From the NCBI GenBank assembly GCA_903889605.1, contig CAISYK010000399.1:1-7585 (forward strand): a stretch of 7,585 bases of DNA, read 5' to 3'. The notes under the pieces are model-generated. The model was not told the origin of the DNA and ran no database searches. It saw only the letters and a program-made list of their open reading frames with translations. How positions within the stretch are numbered: the first letter of the stretch is position 1; each line of letters begins with the position of its first letter. Shown here in pieces: positions 1 through 6,366 of this stretch. A program made the translations under genes and the position numbers. This DNA is from an uncultured Bacteroidota bacterium. Lineage in GTDB: Bacteria; Bacteroidota; Bacteroidia; 2-12-FULL-35-15.

Positions 1-103
1 ATTGAGAGTAAAAAACTATAAAAATCATGATCAGCTAATTTTATTAGGATGTGGGTTACATAATTTTAGAGTCAAGCAAAGAAGAAAACAATAATACCTT
101 AAC

Positions 104-655
104 TTATATAAAGTCTATTGTAACTCGTTCAATACCTTTGGCTTTGCAGCGAGCCAAAATATCTAATAAATCAGGATGCAAACTAGGTTCACCGCCTGTA
201 AGATTAATTATTTGGCGTTTCTCTTTATTATCAAAAACTTTATCCAGAATTTTCTGAGTATCTTCAGGTGTTTTATAATATTTTTTATCCTTGCGGTTAT
301 AAGTAAAACAAATCGGGCAATTCAAATTACAGTCATTTGTAATTGAAAATACCGGAAGCTTCACACTTGCGGTATGCCACTCGCAAAGTCCGCAATCATT
401 GGGGCATCCCAATTCCGACAGGCGTGTGCAATCGATGTTATTTATATTTTGAGGTTTTGATGTCCGTTCCATATACCACTTATAATCGGAAGCCAGCTTT
501 ACAGGTTCGGGCATGGAAACGGGGCAAACTCGCTGCATAAAAACGCCGTCATTATTAGCTGTAATACGTGCAAACTCTGTTTTTTTGCAGGCGGTACAAT
601 AAGCCAATGTGGAGTTAATGTATATTTCGTTTTTTAGATTCGGCGTTGTAATCAT
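104..655 (-). CDS. C-terminally truncated radical SAM protein, MJ0619/Tes-like (probable pseudogene)
   Basis: The 183-residue product has the radical SAM iron-sulfur motif CNLNCPIC (C109, C113, C116), followed by LTGGEP (GGEP at 154-157), the SAM-contacting strand. Before it come Cys pairs at C20/C23 and GCPNDCGLC (C84, C88, C91). From memory, this arrangement just ahead of the CxxxCxxC loop marks the MJ0619/tetraether-lipid-synthase (Tes) group, whose members are usually well over 400 residues. Here the frame stops at GIERVTIDFI, where family members normally continue with an NTNG-type strand, so more than half of the TIM barrel and the C-terminal domain are missing. The two other forward frames after the break hit stops within a few codons and do not restore the homology, so this is not a simple frameshift. 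An insertion, deletion or assembly junction near position 115 is likely. Bases 1-103 hold no recognisable gene. Family assignment is fairly sure; activity of this fragment is unlikely. Confidence 0.8.
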   Translation of the reverse strand: MITTPNLKNEIYINSTLAYCTACKKTEFARITANNDGVFMQRVCPVSMPEPVKLASDYKWYMERTSKPQNINNIDCTRLSELGCPNDCGLCEWHTASVKLPVFSITNDCNLNCPICFTYNRKDKKYYKTPEDTQKILDKVFDNKEKRQIINLTGGEPSLHPDLLDILARCKAKGIERVTIDFI

Positions 656-749
656 TCTACTTTATTTACTAAAGTTTGGAATTGTTTTTCTTGTTAAATA
701 AAGGTGTTTTAGAGTTTTATTTTTTAAAAATAATTTTATTTGGGCGTTT

Positions 750-822
750 CCCTTTCTACCTCACCCCCTTCCCCTCTCCATATGGAGAGGGGTGTCCGTT
801 AGGACGGGTGAGGTGGAAGGGG
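750..822. repeat. Palindromic intergenic repeat (REP/MITE-like) able to form a three-way junction
   Basis: An outer stem pairs 750-766 with 806-822: 15 Watson-Crick pairs and two G-T pairs, including a perfect nine-base ACCTCACCC/GGGTGAGGT core. Inside are a perfect 22-base palindrome at 771-792 centred on CATATG, and a small hairpin at 794-805 (GTCC, loop GTTA, GGAC). The G/C-rich element contrasts sharply with its AT-rich surroundings. CCTCACCCC...CCCCTCTCC...GGAGAGGGG...GGGTGAGG elements are, from memory, common dispersed repeats between genes of several bacterial phyla including Bacteroidota. It sits between the SDR stop and the radical SAM start. It encodes nothing, and may act as a transcript-end or stability structure in either direction. 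Confidence 0.75.
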
Positions 823-915
823 GCGGGATTTTCGCTGCAATCCCTAACGCTGCATTAATATTTGTAATTCGTTGGAATAGTAGATTTTTCGGAACCGATT
901 TATTTGGTTAATAAA

Positions 916-1635
916 TTAAATACCGCCGTCAACCATAATATTCTGCCCGTTAATATAACTGGCTTTATCTGATGCAAGAAAGCAAACGACCTCCGCAACT
1001 TCACGGGCAGTACCTGCACGGCCTGTTAAACAATGTTTAATAAAATCTTCACGCAATTCGTCTGGTACTCCAGTTGCAACTCCGCCGTCAATTAAACCTG
1101 GCACAACAGAATTTACCCTGATTTTGAATTTTTTAAATTCAGACGCCAATGCAACAGTCATTCCGCTGATTGAGGCTTTTGTCATGGCATAAGTTACGGG
1201 AACATCGAGCATCCTGTGTCCGGCAATAGAACCCAGATTAACAACAGCTCCGCTTCGGTGGCGTATCATCCCCCTGATAACAGCTTTGGTTACGAAAAGT
1301 GTTCCTTTAAGGTTAATATCCATAACGGCATCCACATCTTCTTCATCCAGCATCGATAAAGGAAGTATCTGACTTATTGCCGCATTGTTTACCAATACAT
1401 CAATGCTGTCAATTTCATTATATAATTTTTCAATTTTAGATTTTATATCGTTTACATCTCCCAAGTCGACAGGGATTGATATACAATCAATTTCCTCACT
1501 CAGCTTTTGCGCTTTGACTTCATTTTTATTATATGTGAATATCACATTTGCGTTATATTCTTTGAATAAACGGCATATTTCACTGCCAATGAAGCCAGTA
1601 CCTCCTGTTATCAGTACATTTTTTCCTTTAAACAT
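916..1635 (-). CDS. Short-chain dehydrogenase/reductase, FabG-like (probable 3-oxoacyl-ACP reductase)
   Basis: This is a complete classical SDR of 239 residues, the normal FabG length. The Rossmann nucleotide-binding motif TGGTGFIG is at 10-17. NNAA is at 83-86 (usually NNAG), and the catalytic tetrad appears as N108 (DINLKG), S136 (LGSIAG), Y149 and K153 (YAMTK). RVNSVVPG at 173-180 and the C-terminal INGQNIMVDGG are typical of FabG-type enzymes. The likely reaction is NAD(P)H-dependent reduction of a 3-oxoacyl group carried on the adjacent ACP, in the cytoplasm. The ATG lies only two bases after the ACP stop, so the genes are probably translationally coupled. TGGTGFIG also resembles epimerase-type SDRs, but the YxxxK spacing and the C-terminus favour FabG. 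The exact substrate cannot be read from sequence. Confidence 0.9.
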   Translation of the reverse strand: MFKGKNVLITGGTGFIGSEICRLFKEYNANVIFTYNKNEVKAQKLSEEIDCISIPVDLGDVNDIKSKIEKLYNEIDSIDVLVNNAAISQILPLSMLDEEDVDAVMDINLKGTLFVTKAVIRGMIRHRSGAVVNLGSIAGHRMLDVPVTYAMTKASISGMTVALASEFKKFKIRVNSVVPGLIDGGVATGVPDELREDFIKHCLTGRAGTAREVAEVVCFLASDKASYINGQNIMVDGGI

Positions 1636-1637
1636 AA

Positions 1638-2015
1638 TTATTTTTTGTCAGCCATTTTGATTTCTATTATATGTGCTAAATCAGCAATAGTAATGGACTC
1701 ATACAATGCACGTCTGGTTTGCCCAACTTTAAATTTAGTACTATTTACACTTCCGTTTAATACAGCAGCACCTTTTTCGGTAAGGATGCCTTCTTCAAAT
1801 ATTTCGTGCGGATTTATTGATGTTCCGCCGATCATCAATTCATCGGTTTTTATTATTACTCCAAAATGACTTTCTATTATGTATGAAATTTCAACAAAAT
1901 CGATACTTGTAGCACCTAAATCATTGACTAAAGCTTGATGCGGTTGGATTTCATCAATTGTATTTAATCCAAAACAAGGAATTAACAGCTCTCTAAGTTT
2001 GTTTTCGATACTCAT
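1638..2015 (-). CDS. Long-form acyl carrier protein
   Basis: The 125-residue protein has an ACP core. An amphipathic first helix is followed by NDLGATSIDFVEI at 31-43, where S37 is the expected 4'-phosphopantetheine attachment site (GATSID in place of the usual GADSLD). Helix II follows (SIDFVEISYIIESHFGV). Ordinary fatty-acid ACPs are about 75-85 residues. This one has roughly 35 extra residues (about 66-105, including EGILTEKGAAVL) before the terminal helix TIADLAHIIEIKMA. Longer ACPs with an LTEKG-like segment are, from memory, found in dedicated biosynthetic clusters rather than in primary fatty-acid synthesis. It would carry acyl intermediates for the reductase encoded two bases downstream. 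The start is supported by good alignment to the ACP N-terminus; no clear Shine-Dalgarno is seen. Pathway unknown. Confidence 0.85.
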   Translation of the reverse strand: MSIENKLRELLIPCFGLNTIDEIQPHQALVNDLGATSIDFVEISYIIESHFGVIIKTDELMIGGTSINPHEIFEEGILTEKGAAVLNGSVNSTKFKVGQTRRALYESITIADLAHIIEIKMADKK

Positions 2016-2071
2016 ATAATGGTCGGTTGTTAATGGTTAATTGTTTGCTGTTGGATTTTTGAGCAGAATAA

Positions 2072-2100
2072 TAAAAGTATCTTACAGCTTGCAGCACAAA
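2072..2100 (-). promoter_or_regulatory. Candidate promoter for the ACP-SDR pair
   Basis: On the minus strand TTTG (2100-2097) is followed after 17 bases by TACTTTTA (2079-2072), one mismatch from the Bacteroidota -7 consensus TAnnTTTG. The spacing is slightly shorter than the usual 19 or so. It would give a leader of about 50 bases before the ACP start at 2015. Inferred from motif match only. Confidence 0.35.
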
Positions 2101-2116
2101 TTTAAACAAAAGTGAT

Positions 2117-2156
2117 GAACCTGCAAATTCATGTCAATCCTGCGTGATACAGGTTC
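2117..2156. repeat. Inverted repeat GAACCTG-N26-CAGGTTC
   Basis: Perfect seven-base arms lie at 2117-2123 and 2150-2156, just upstream of the candidate ACP promoter. A competing smaller hairpin (ATGAA 2115-2119 with TTCAT 2128-2132) overlaps the left arm. It could be an operator or part of a folded upstream transcript, or chance; there is no T-tract to suggest a terminator. Confidence 0.25.
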
Positions 2157-2208
2157 GGATATAGTTGTTGAATCATGGAAAAACTTATGATCAGGCAATA
2201 AAGTATTT

Positions 2209-2274
2209 ATGCGGCATTGATCTTAAAGGCAAAATACAAGTATTGTTATTTTAAGATTCTTAACTAAACCGCAT
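2209..2274 (-). other. Nested inverted repeats downstream of the nitroreductase gene (possible transcript-end hairpin)
   Basis: Three stems are nested around one centre: ATGCGG (2209-2214) with CCGCAT (2269-2274), TCTTAAA (2221-2227) with TTTAAGA (2250-2256), and AATAC (2233-2237) with GTATT (2240-2244). The inner internal loop is symmetric (5 by 5); the outer one is 6 by 12. The element starts about 20 bases after the nitroreductase stop, where a terminator would be expected, but no T-run follows on the minus strand. Function is inferred; the pairing is visible in the sequence. The rest of 2016-2292 holds no gene. Confidence 0.35.
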
Positions 2275-2292
2275 TTATTTTTAACTCAATAT

Positions 2293-2865
2293 TTATTTGT
2301 ATCCAATAGGAATTACTGCCCCGATCTCTTGTCCGGGTTTGGCTTTGATTATTGGGAGAATTAAATCCTGAGCAAGTATTGGCCCTGTCATATAACAGGC
2401 CCCCAGTCCCAAACTTTCAGCAGCTAAGCAGGCGAGCATTGCCGCACATGAAATTGATTTTGTGAAGTTATCACGTTCGAATTTTTTTATCTCCTCGGAG
2501 GCATTAATACCAAACAGGGAAGTGACTACGGGCGAAATACGAAATGTGAAAACCAAAACAACATTAGCCTTGTCGAAAAAAGTAAAACCTTTTGAATAAT
2601 TTAAAAAATGTTCCTTAAAGTCTTCGCGGATATCTACTAACAATTCATCAACCTTTTGTTTTACACAATCGGCCATTTGTTTTAATGTTTCAGGATCTTT
2701 TATTACAAGAACTTCCCATTTCCCTTGTCCGGATGCATAAGGCGTGCTGTTTGCTATTTCCAGTATTTTAGCAATATCTTCATCCAACACCTTTTCTGCT
2801 GAGTACTTTCTTACGCTTTTGCGGCGTGAACAAATGTCTTTTAGTGTTTCGTAATCTGTTTTCAT
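2293..2865 (-). CDS. Nitroreductase-family FMN-dependent oxidoreductase
   Basis: The 190-residue product begins with the family signature RRKSVRKYSAEKV (14-26), whose arginines and serine contact the FMN phosphate in known members. It continues with STPYASGQGKWEVLVI (40-55) and a helical dimerisation segment. It ends with LGLGACYMTGPILAQ (152-166) and KPGQEIGAVIPIGYK, the typical C-terminal nitroreductase block. Length is normal for the family. Such cytoplasmic flavoproteins are homodimers using NAD(P)H to reduce nitro compounds, quinones or enones, and some act as oxidases in biosynthetic clusters; the substrate here is unknown. It is separated from the ACP gene by 277 bases with its own hairpins, so it is probably a separate transcript. 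The ATG at 2865 follows an A-rich leader with no clear Shine-Dalgarno. Confidence 0.9.
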   Translation of the reverse strand: MKTDYETLKDICSRRKSVRKYSAEKVLDEDIAKILEIANSTPYASGQGKWEVLVIKDPETLKQMADCVKQKVDELLVDIREDFKEHFLNYSKGFTFFDKANVVLVFTFRISPVVTSLFGINASEEIKKFERDNFTKSISCAAMLACLAAESLGLGACYMTGPILAQDLILPIIKAKPGQEIGAVIPIGYK

Positions 2866-2921
2866 ATTTCAACAGTATTTTATGGTTATGATTAGTGTAA
2901 GTCCATAAGAGTGCAGTAATT

Positions 2922-2946
2922 TTAAAAAAAATATTTGCCGCATATT
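2922..2946 (-). terminator. Weak terminator-like hairpin after the large membrane protein gene
   Basis: Read on the minus strand, AATAT (2946-2942) pairs with ATATT (2934-2930) around a seven-base loop GCGGCAA and runs straight into a stretch of eight T (2931-2924). It lies about 57 bases after the stop at 3003. The stem is short and made only of A-T pairs, so it is at best a weak intrinsic terminator. Confidence 0.3.
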
Positions 2947-3002
2947 AACAGAATGCAAGTAAAAATAATTTAATTAATGTGTGAATCTTTGGCTTAAAGT
3001 AA

Positions 3003-5588
3003 TTACCAAACTACATTAACAACCAGGTAACCAAAAGTTTCGGTTCTGTTTCCGTACTGAAGGCTGGAAACTGCATTATAAGCAACTTTCAGCTGGGTAT
3101 TGATGTTTTTGAATAGTTTGAAGCCGACATTTAGCATTGCACCTGTTTTTGAAGCGGCAGTTCCTTCCTGTAAATAGTGCAGCTCAAAACCCGCTATCAC
3201 TTTCTTTTTAATAATACTTGTTTCCATTAGAGAATATCCCATCTGGTCAACAGATTTCTTTTCTTTGGAAGCGTTGTAAAATCCATTAACACCAATGGTC
3301 ATACCATTTGCAAACGCCATATTATGGATGAGCATATAGGTATACATTTGTATATTTGAACCCCAGAACTGATCTCTAATATCATACTGTGTAAATATAA
3401 ATTGACTGCTGCAGCTGACCTTCGAAAAGTTAAAATTATAAGATGATCCTGCCATGGTCATATTACTTGCCAATTTCCCTACTTGTCCAGAAATGGTAAA
3501 ATCACTTATCTGGTTCACAGGTAAATATTTTGCCCATATTGAAGGCAGTTTAGGCAGGTTAATGCTGGCTTCGGCACCATAACCGCTAATTGTGGTTTTA
3601 AAGCTTTTTGAATTAAACAGATCATCGGTCATATACTTATAGAACCCTCCGACAGCTATTCGTTTCTTCCAAAATGACTGATTTAATTTACCTTCATATT
3701 TTAGAATATCAGTCATCAGGTAAGGGGCTGTATAAGAAGTATAACCAGGTGCGATATAGCTGTATGAACCGCTCATAACAGTATTGTCTCCAAATAAATT
3801 TATTTCTGATTTAACAGAATATGCATAATCCATGCGTGTTGACACATTAGGTTTATAATTTACTTTGGATAATATTTGTGTCATTTGAGATTGCAATTTC
3901 GACATTTGATCAGTTCCTTTGGCATTATCAGGCATACCGGGAGCATGGATATCTGAAGTTGTATAAGAGTTATTGAACTCAGCCTGTGTTACAAATTTGT
4001 TTTTCAGCAAACTTATCTGCAGGTCAGCGCCTGCAACCAGGTTGCTTCCGGGATTAAATACAGCAGAATCTATTGGAGCTGTAAATGCATTACCTTGTTC
4101 CGCAGTATTAATATATGAAAGGATTAAGTGTGACGCATTTTTTTTCCCAATTCCCAAACGGCCTGCGGTAAGTTCCTGTTTAAATTCATAAGTATTCATT
4201 GCTGTATCATAACGCGGATTTCGTATGGTTCCTTTAGTAAAAGCCAGATAAGCAATACCGGTGTTTAACTCAATGTTGAAGCCGTTTGACCTTACACCGT
4301 TCATAGTTAATTCGGTGTATAATGGATATGATGTTCCAACATTAAAACTTTTGAGACCGCCGAATATTTTTGTTATTGAATTGTTAAGCCCCAGTTTATT
4401 CAAGATTTCCTTGTTGTATTTTGGGTCGCGCATTATCTGCATATAGTCGGTGTTTTCAATTTTATCGAGTTTTTCTTTTTGCTTCTCCAATTTTTCAGCA
4501 TTATTTTTTGCGCCTTCGAGTTTTTTCATTTGCTCTTGTGCACCGGCAAAAGCGTCGGTTGTGGTCATCTGGAATTTCAACTCGTTATAATCTTTCAGTG
4601 GCATCTGATCTTTTTTTGTTTCCAAATCATCCATTGTTGTTACGCCATATTTTGTTTTCAATTCATTCAACTTTCCTTTGTCAATTTCTTTTTCGAGGTT
4701 TGTCGATTGTTTTTTCAAAGAATTATATTCGTCTGCTTTTGCCAATTGTTCTTTGGCTTCAGGCGATGAAAGTTTTGACTTTAATGCAAGATATCCTTTA
4801 TTCTTTTCTATAATGTAATTCTGTTTGAGCTTTTCCATATCACCAAGCCCTTGCCCCGTTTTCATTTCATCTAACTTAGCCATCGCTTTCTGCTCAAGTA
4901 ATGTCCTGAAATAGTTGTAATCGAAATTGATTGAAACCTGGTTCATGGGTTGTCTTTGAGCATTTTGTTCGGTTGATAAAAGTACAGAAGCAGATATAGG
5001 AATTTGCCCTGCAAGAATAACTGTAGGGTTAAACTCAAGAAGGCTGTAAAAATCTTTCTGCTCGGATTTAAGACCCTGCGGATTATTAAAAGCTGCGGTA
5101 AGCCTCGCTGAGCCTGTAGTATTGATCCATTTTTTTACGTCAAATTTTCCAGAATCTGCCTGATTGTTGAAGGTTACATTTTCGCCGTTCACTGTAAACT
5201 GTCGTTGTCTCAGCAATTTGTTGCTTTTGTTTTCGCGGTAAACAACTTCATATTTACCATCTGGGAGGAAACTTGTTTTCATCTCGTTGGTAATTGTCTG
5301 TGCTATTGTAAATCCGGTATTCAACGACCTTACTTCTTTATTATTCAGCAGCAGGTAAGGCGACAATACTTCGTAAATAATTTTATCATTATCATTGAGC
5401 AGTGATAATTTTAGCTGCAGTTCCTCATTTTCTTTAGTACCGATATAGGCAATATTTATGTTCCAGAAAGTGCTTATATCTTTATTCACAAGGTTCTCGC
5501 GTATGCTCATGCTGAATTGAGCAGAAGTCTCTGTTAATTTAAATAGAAGCAGGGCAAAAAGGATAATTGATTTGTAGAATTTTATCAT
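3003..5588 (-). CDS. Large exported protein with coiled-coil insert and C-terminal outer-membrane beta-barrel, unknown function
   Basis: This 861-residue protein starts with a clear signal peptide (MIKFYKSIILFALLLFKLTETSAQ, positive then hydrophobic), probably cleaved after A23 before Q24. Residues 25-150 form a beta-rich exported domain. Residues 150-230 look like amphipathic strands (for example YSLLEFNPTVILAG). Residues about 235-385 are highly charged and Lys/Glu/Gln-rich with heptad-like helices, a probable coiled coil. From about 410 (FGGLKSFNVGTSYPLY) to the end, alternating hydrophobic strands and turns dominate, closing with FGYLVVNVVW. A terminal aromatic residue is typical of outer-membrane barrels handled by the BAM machinery. 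No TonB box, plug domain, SusD-like partner or type 9 secretion tail is evident. I do not recognise a named family. A strong -7 match lies upstream, and it appears to be transcribed alone. Confidence 0.8.
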   Translation of the reverse strand: MIKFYKSIILFALLLFKLTETSAQFSMSIRENLVNKDISTFWNINIAYIGTKENEELQLKLSLLNDNDKIIYEVLSPYLLLNNKEVRSLNTGFTIAQTITNEMKTSFLPDGKYEVVYRENKSNKLLRQRQFTVNGENVTFNNQADSGKFDVKKWINTTGSARLTAAFNNPQGLKSEQKDFYSLLEFNPTVILAGQIPISASVLLSTEQNAQRQPMNQVSINFDYNYFRTLLEQKAMAKLDEMKTGQGLGDMEKLKQNYIIEKNKGYLALKSKLSSPEAKEQLAKADEYNSLKKQSTNLEKEIDKGKLNELKTKYGVTTMDDLETKKDQMPLKDYNELKFQMTTTDAFAGAQEQMKKLEGAKNNAEKLEKQKEKLDKIENTDYMQIMRDPKYNKEILNKLGLNNSITKIFGGLKSFNVGTSYPLYTELTMNGVRSNGFNIELNTGIAYLAFTKGTIRNPRYDTAMNTYEFKQELTAGRLGIGKKNASHLILSYINTAEQGNAFTAPIDSAVFNPGSNLVAGADLQISLLKNKFVTQAEFNNSYTTSDIHAPGMPDNAKGTDQMSKLQSQMTQILSKVNYKPNVSTRMDYAYSVKSEINLFGDNTVMSGSYSYIAPGYTSYTAPYLMTDILKYEGKLNQSFWKKRIAVGGFYKYMTDDLFNSKSFKTTISGYGAEASINLPKLPSIWAKYLPVNQISDFTISGQVGKLASNMTMAGSSYNFNFSKVSCSSQFIFTQYDIRDQFWGSNIQMYTYMLIHNMAFANGMTIGVNGFYNASKEKKSVDQMGYSLMETSIIKKKVIAGFELHYLQEGTAASKTGAMLNVGFKLFKNINTQLKVAYNAVSSLQYGNRTETFGYLVVNVVW

Positions 5589-5635
5589 TATTATATTTTA
5601 ATGCTGTTATACTTCAATGATGAAATGTTTATAAG

Positions 5636-5666
5636 CAAAGCTAATATTTTTAATTACAAGTAGAAC
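5636..5666 (-). promoter_or_regulatory. Candidate promoter for the large membrane protein gene
   Basis: TAGCTTTG at 5643-5636 (minus strand) matches the Bacteroidota -7 consensus TAnnTTTG at every fixed base. The -33 position, 19 bases upstream, reads GTTC, a poor match to TTTG. It would give a leader of about 40 bases to the ATG at 5588. Motif-based inference only. Confidence 0.45.
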
Positions 5667-5707
5667 ACATATTGTGGGACTCAAATGCATAATAATCTGA
5701 AGCACTC

Positions 5708-5733
5708 AGTAAATAAGCTTAAAGCCATTTACT
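5708..5733. repeat. Imperfect palindrome AGTAAAT-N12-ATTTACT
   Basis: Perfect seven-base arms lie at 5708-5714 and 5727-5733, and a smaller palindrome (GCTTAAAGC) sits in the centre, offset by half a base. It lies between the lipoprotein gene end and the promoter of the large membrane protein gene. It could be an operator or a weak transcript-end structure; no T-tract follows on the minus strand. Apart from this and the promoter, 5589-5822 shows nothing. Confidence 0.3.
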
Positions 5734-5822
5734 CTATTAGGAGCAGTAATAGTTTCCATAATCCTGTCTGATACGATAAAAAGCAAACACTATTTTATTT
5801 TGATATCCTGAGATGAATGCGG

Positions 5823-6071
5823 CTATTCAATGGTCAAAGATTCGATTATTTCTTTATTTAATTTTTCATCCTTACAATGCCTGATATCAATTCTAAAGAC
5901 ATCGTTATTTATAAATCCGTTTACATTGCAGCCTGAATTATAATAAGTGCAAATCAGCTTAATATTGTTTCTATAAATAATTTCAGATGAAAATGATTTT
6001 GCAAATCTATTCTCAGCTCTAATTTTTTGCTCCGCCCAATCAGCTGTTAGAGAATCTTTTTTTTTTCTCAC
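5823..6071 (-). CDS. C-terminal half of a frameshifted small lipoprotein gene
   Basis: Read alone this frame opens with GTG at 6071 and gives 82 residues (MRKKKDSLTADWAEQ...), but it has no signal peptide and no plausible ribosome site of its own. It overlaps the end of the preceding frame at a run of ten A (coding strand, 6066-6057). With nine A the two frames fuse through ...INCEKKKDSLTADWAEQ..., adding 77 residues to the first 103, for a total of about 180. It is therefore better read as the second half of the upstream gene than as a separate gene. The segment is polar and mixed alpha/beta, with three Cys (C41, C48, C66 of this frame). No family recognised. Confidence 0.6.
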   Translation of the reverse strand: MRKKKDSLTADWAEQKIRAENRFAKSFSSEIIYRNNIKLICTYYNSGCNVNGFINNDVFRIDIRHCKDEKLNKEIIESLTIE

Positions 6072-6366
6072 AATTTATTTCTTCTATTTCTTTTGCTGCT
6101 GTTTGTATTGTAATATCTATTGTGTCATTTTTGTAAATAGAAGTATACTTATTAAAAATATTTATGTAGTTGCTGCCGCTATAATCAGAATATTCAAGAT
6201 TCATTCGATGTCTCAAAATTGGTGGTATAGTAAGTTTGAGGTCTTTTCCATTATACAGTTCAATTGCAATGGAAGTTTTATTTGAAACGGATTGTGTTGT
6301 GCAGCTTATTAAAAAAAGAATAAGCACAAATAGAAAACGGAAAGAAGTAAAAGTCGTCTTGAACAT
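6040..6366 (-). CDS. N-terminal half of a small lipoprotein, frame broken at a poly-A run
   Basis: The frame gives 108 residues. Residues 1-21 are a lipoprotein signal peptide with lipobox LISC and lipidation Cys at C22, followed by the polar CTTQSVSN linker, so the product is probably anchored in the envelope. The remainder is a beta-rich domain (SIAIELYNGKDLKLTIPP, then YINIFNKYTSIYKNDTIDITIQ). Just after INCEKKK (97-103) the frame runs into RFSNS and a stop, caused by the ten-A run; the original gene almost certainly continued in the frame ending at 5823. Either the gene is a pseudogene, or the run is a sequencing error, phase-variable or bypassed by transcript slippage. It lies 100 bases after the MORN-repeat gene and may share its transcript. 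Function unknown. Confidence 0.65.
   Translation of the reverse strand: MFKTTFTSFRFLFVLILFLISCTTQSVSNKTSIAIELYNGKDLKLTIPPILRHRMNLEYSDYSGSNYINIFNKYTSIYKNDTIDITIQTAAKEIEEINCEKKKRFSNS
6057..6066. repeat. Homopolymer of ten T (A10 on the coding strand) at the frame break
   Basis: Ten consecutive T on the plus strand sit exactly in the overlap of the two lipoprotein frames. Nine would leave a single open frame from 6366 to 5823. Runs of this length are prone to replication slippage, polymerase slippage and sequencing error. Confidence 0.9.

Noticed and set aside
1..103. Possible insertion-sequence end beyond the broken radical SAM gene
   Set aside because: No terminal inverted repeat, target duplication or transposase fragment could be identified in the bases visible, so it is kept only as a hypothesis in the findings.
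676..858. Plus-strand frame of 60 codons
   Set aside because: It runs through the palindromic repeat at 750-822; the predicted peptide reflects the repeat, not a protein family.
1385..1660. Plus-strand frames at 1385-1660 and 1645-1869
   Set aside because: They are antisense to the well-supported SDR and ACP genes and have no protein signature.
2140..2165. CAGGTTCGGAT resembling the T-loop of a tRNA
   Set aside because: No matching T-stem, acceptor stem or anticodon arm can be built around it; it is better explained as an arm of the inverted repeat at 2117-2156.
4421..4813. Two overlapping plus-strand frames (4421-4813 and 4479-4769) rich in Phe, Leu and Cys, like small membrane proteins
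   Set aside because: They are antisense to the Lys/Glu-rich coiled-coil segment of the large minus-strand gene; Lys/Glu codons read backwards give Phe/Leu. No ribosome site and no recognisable domain.
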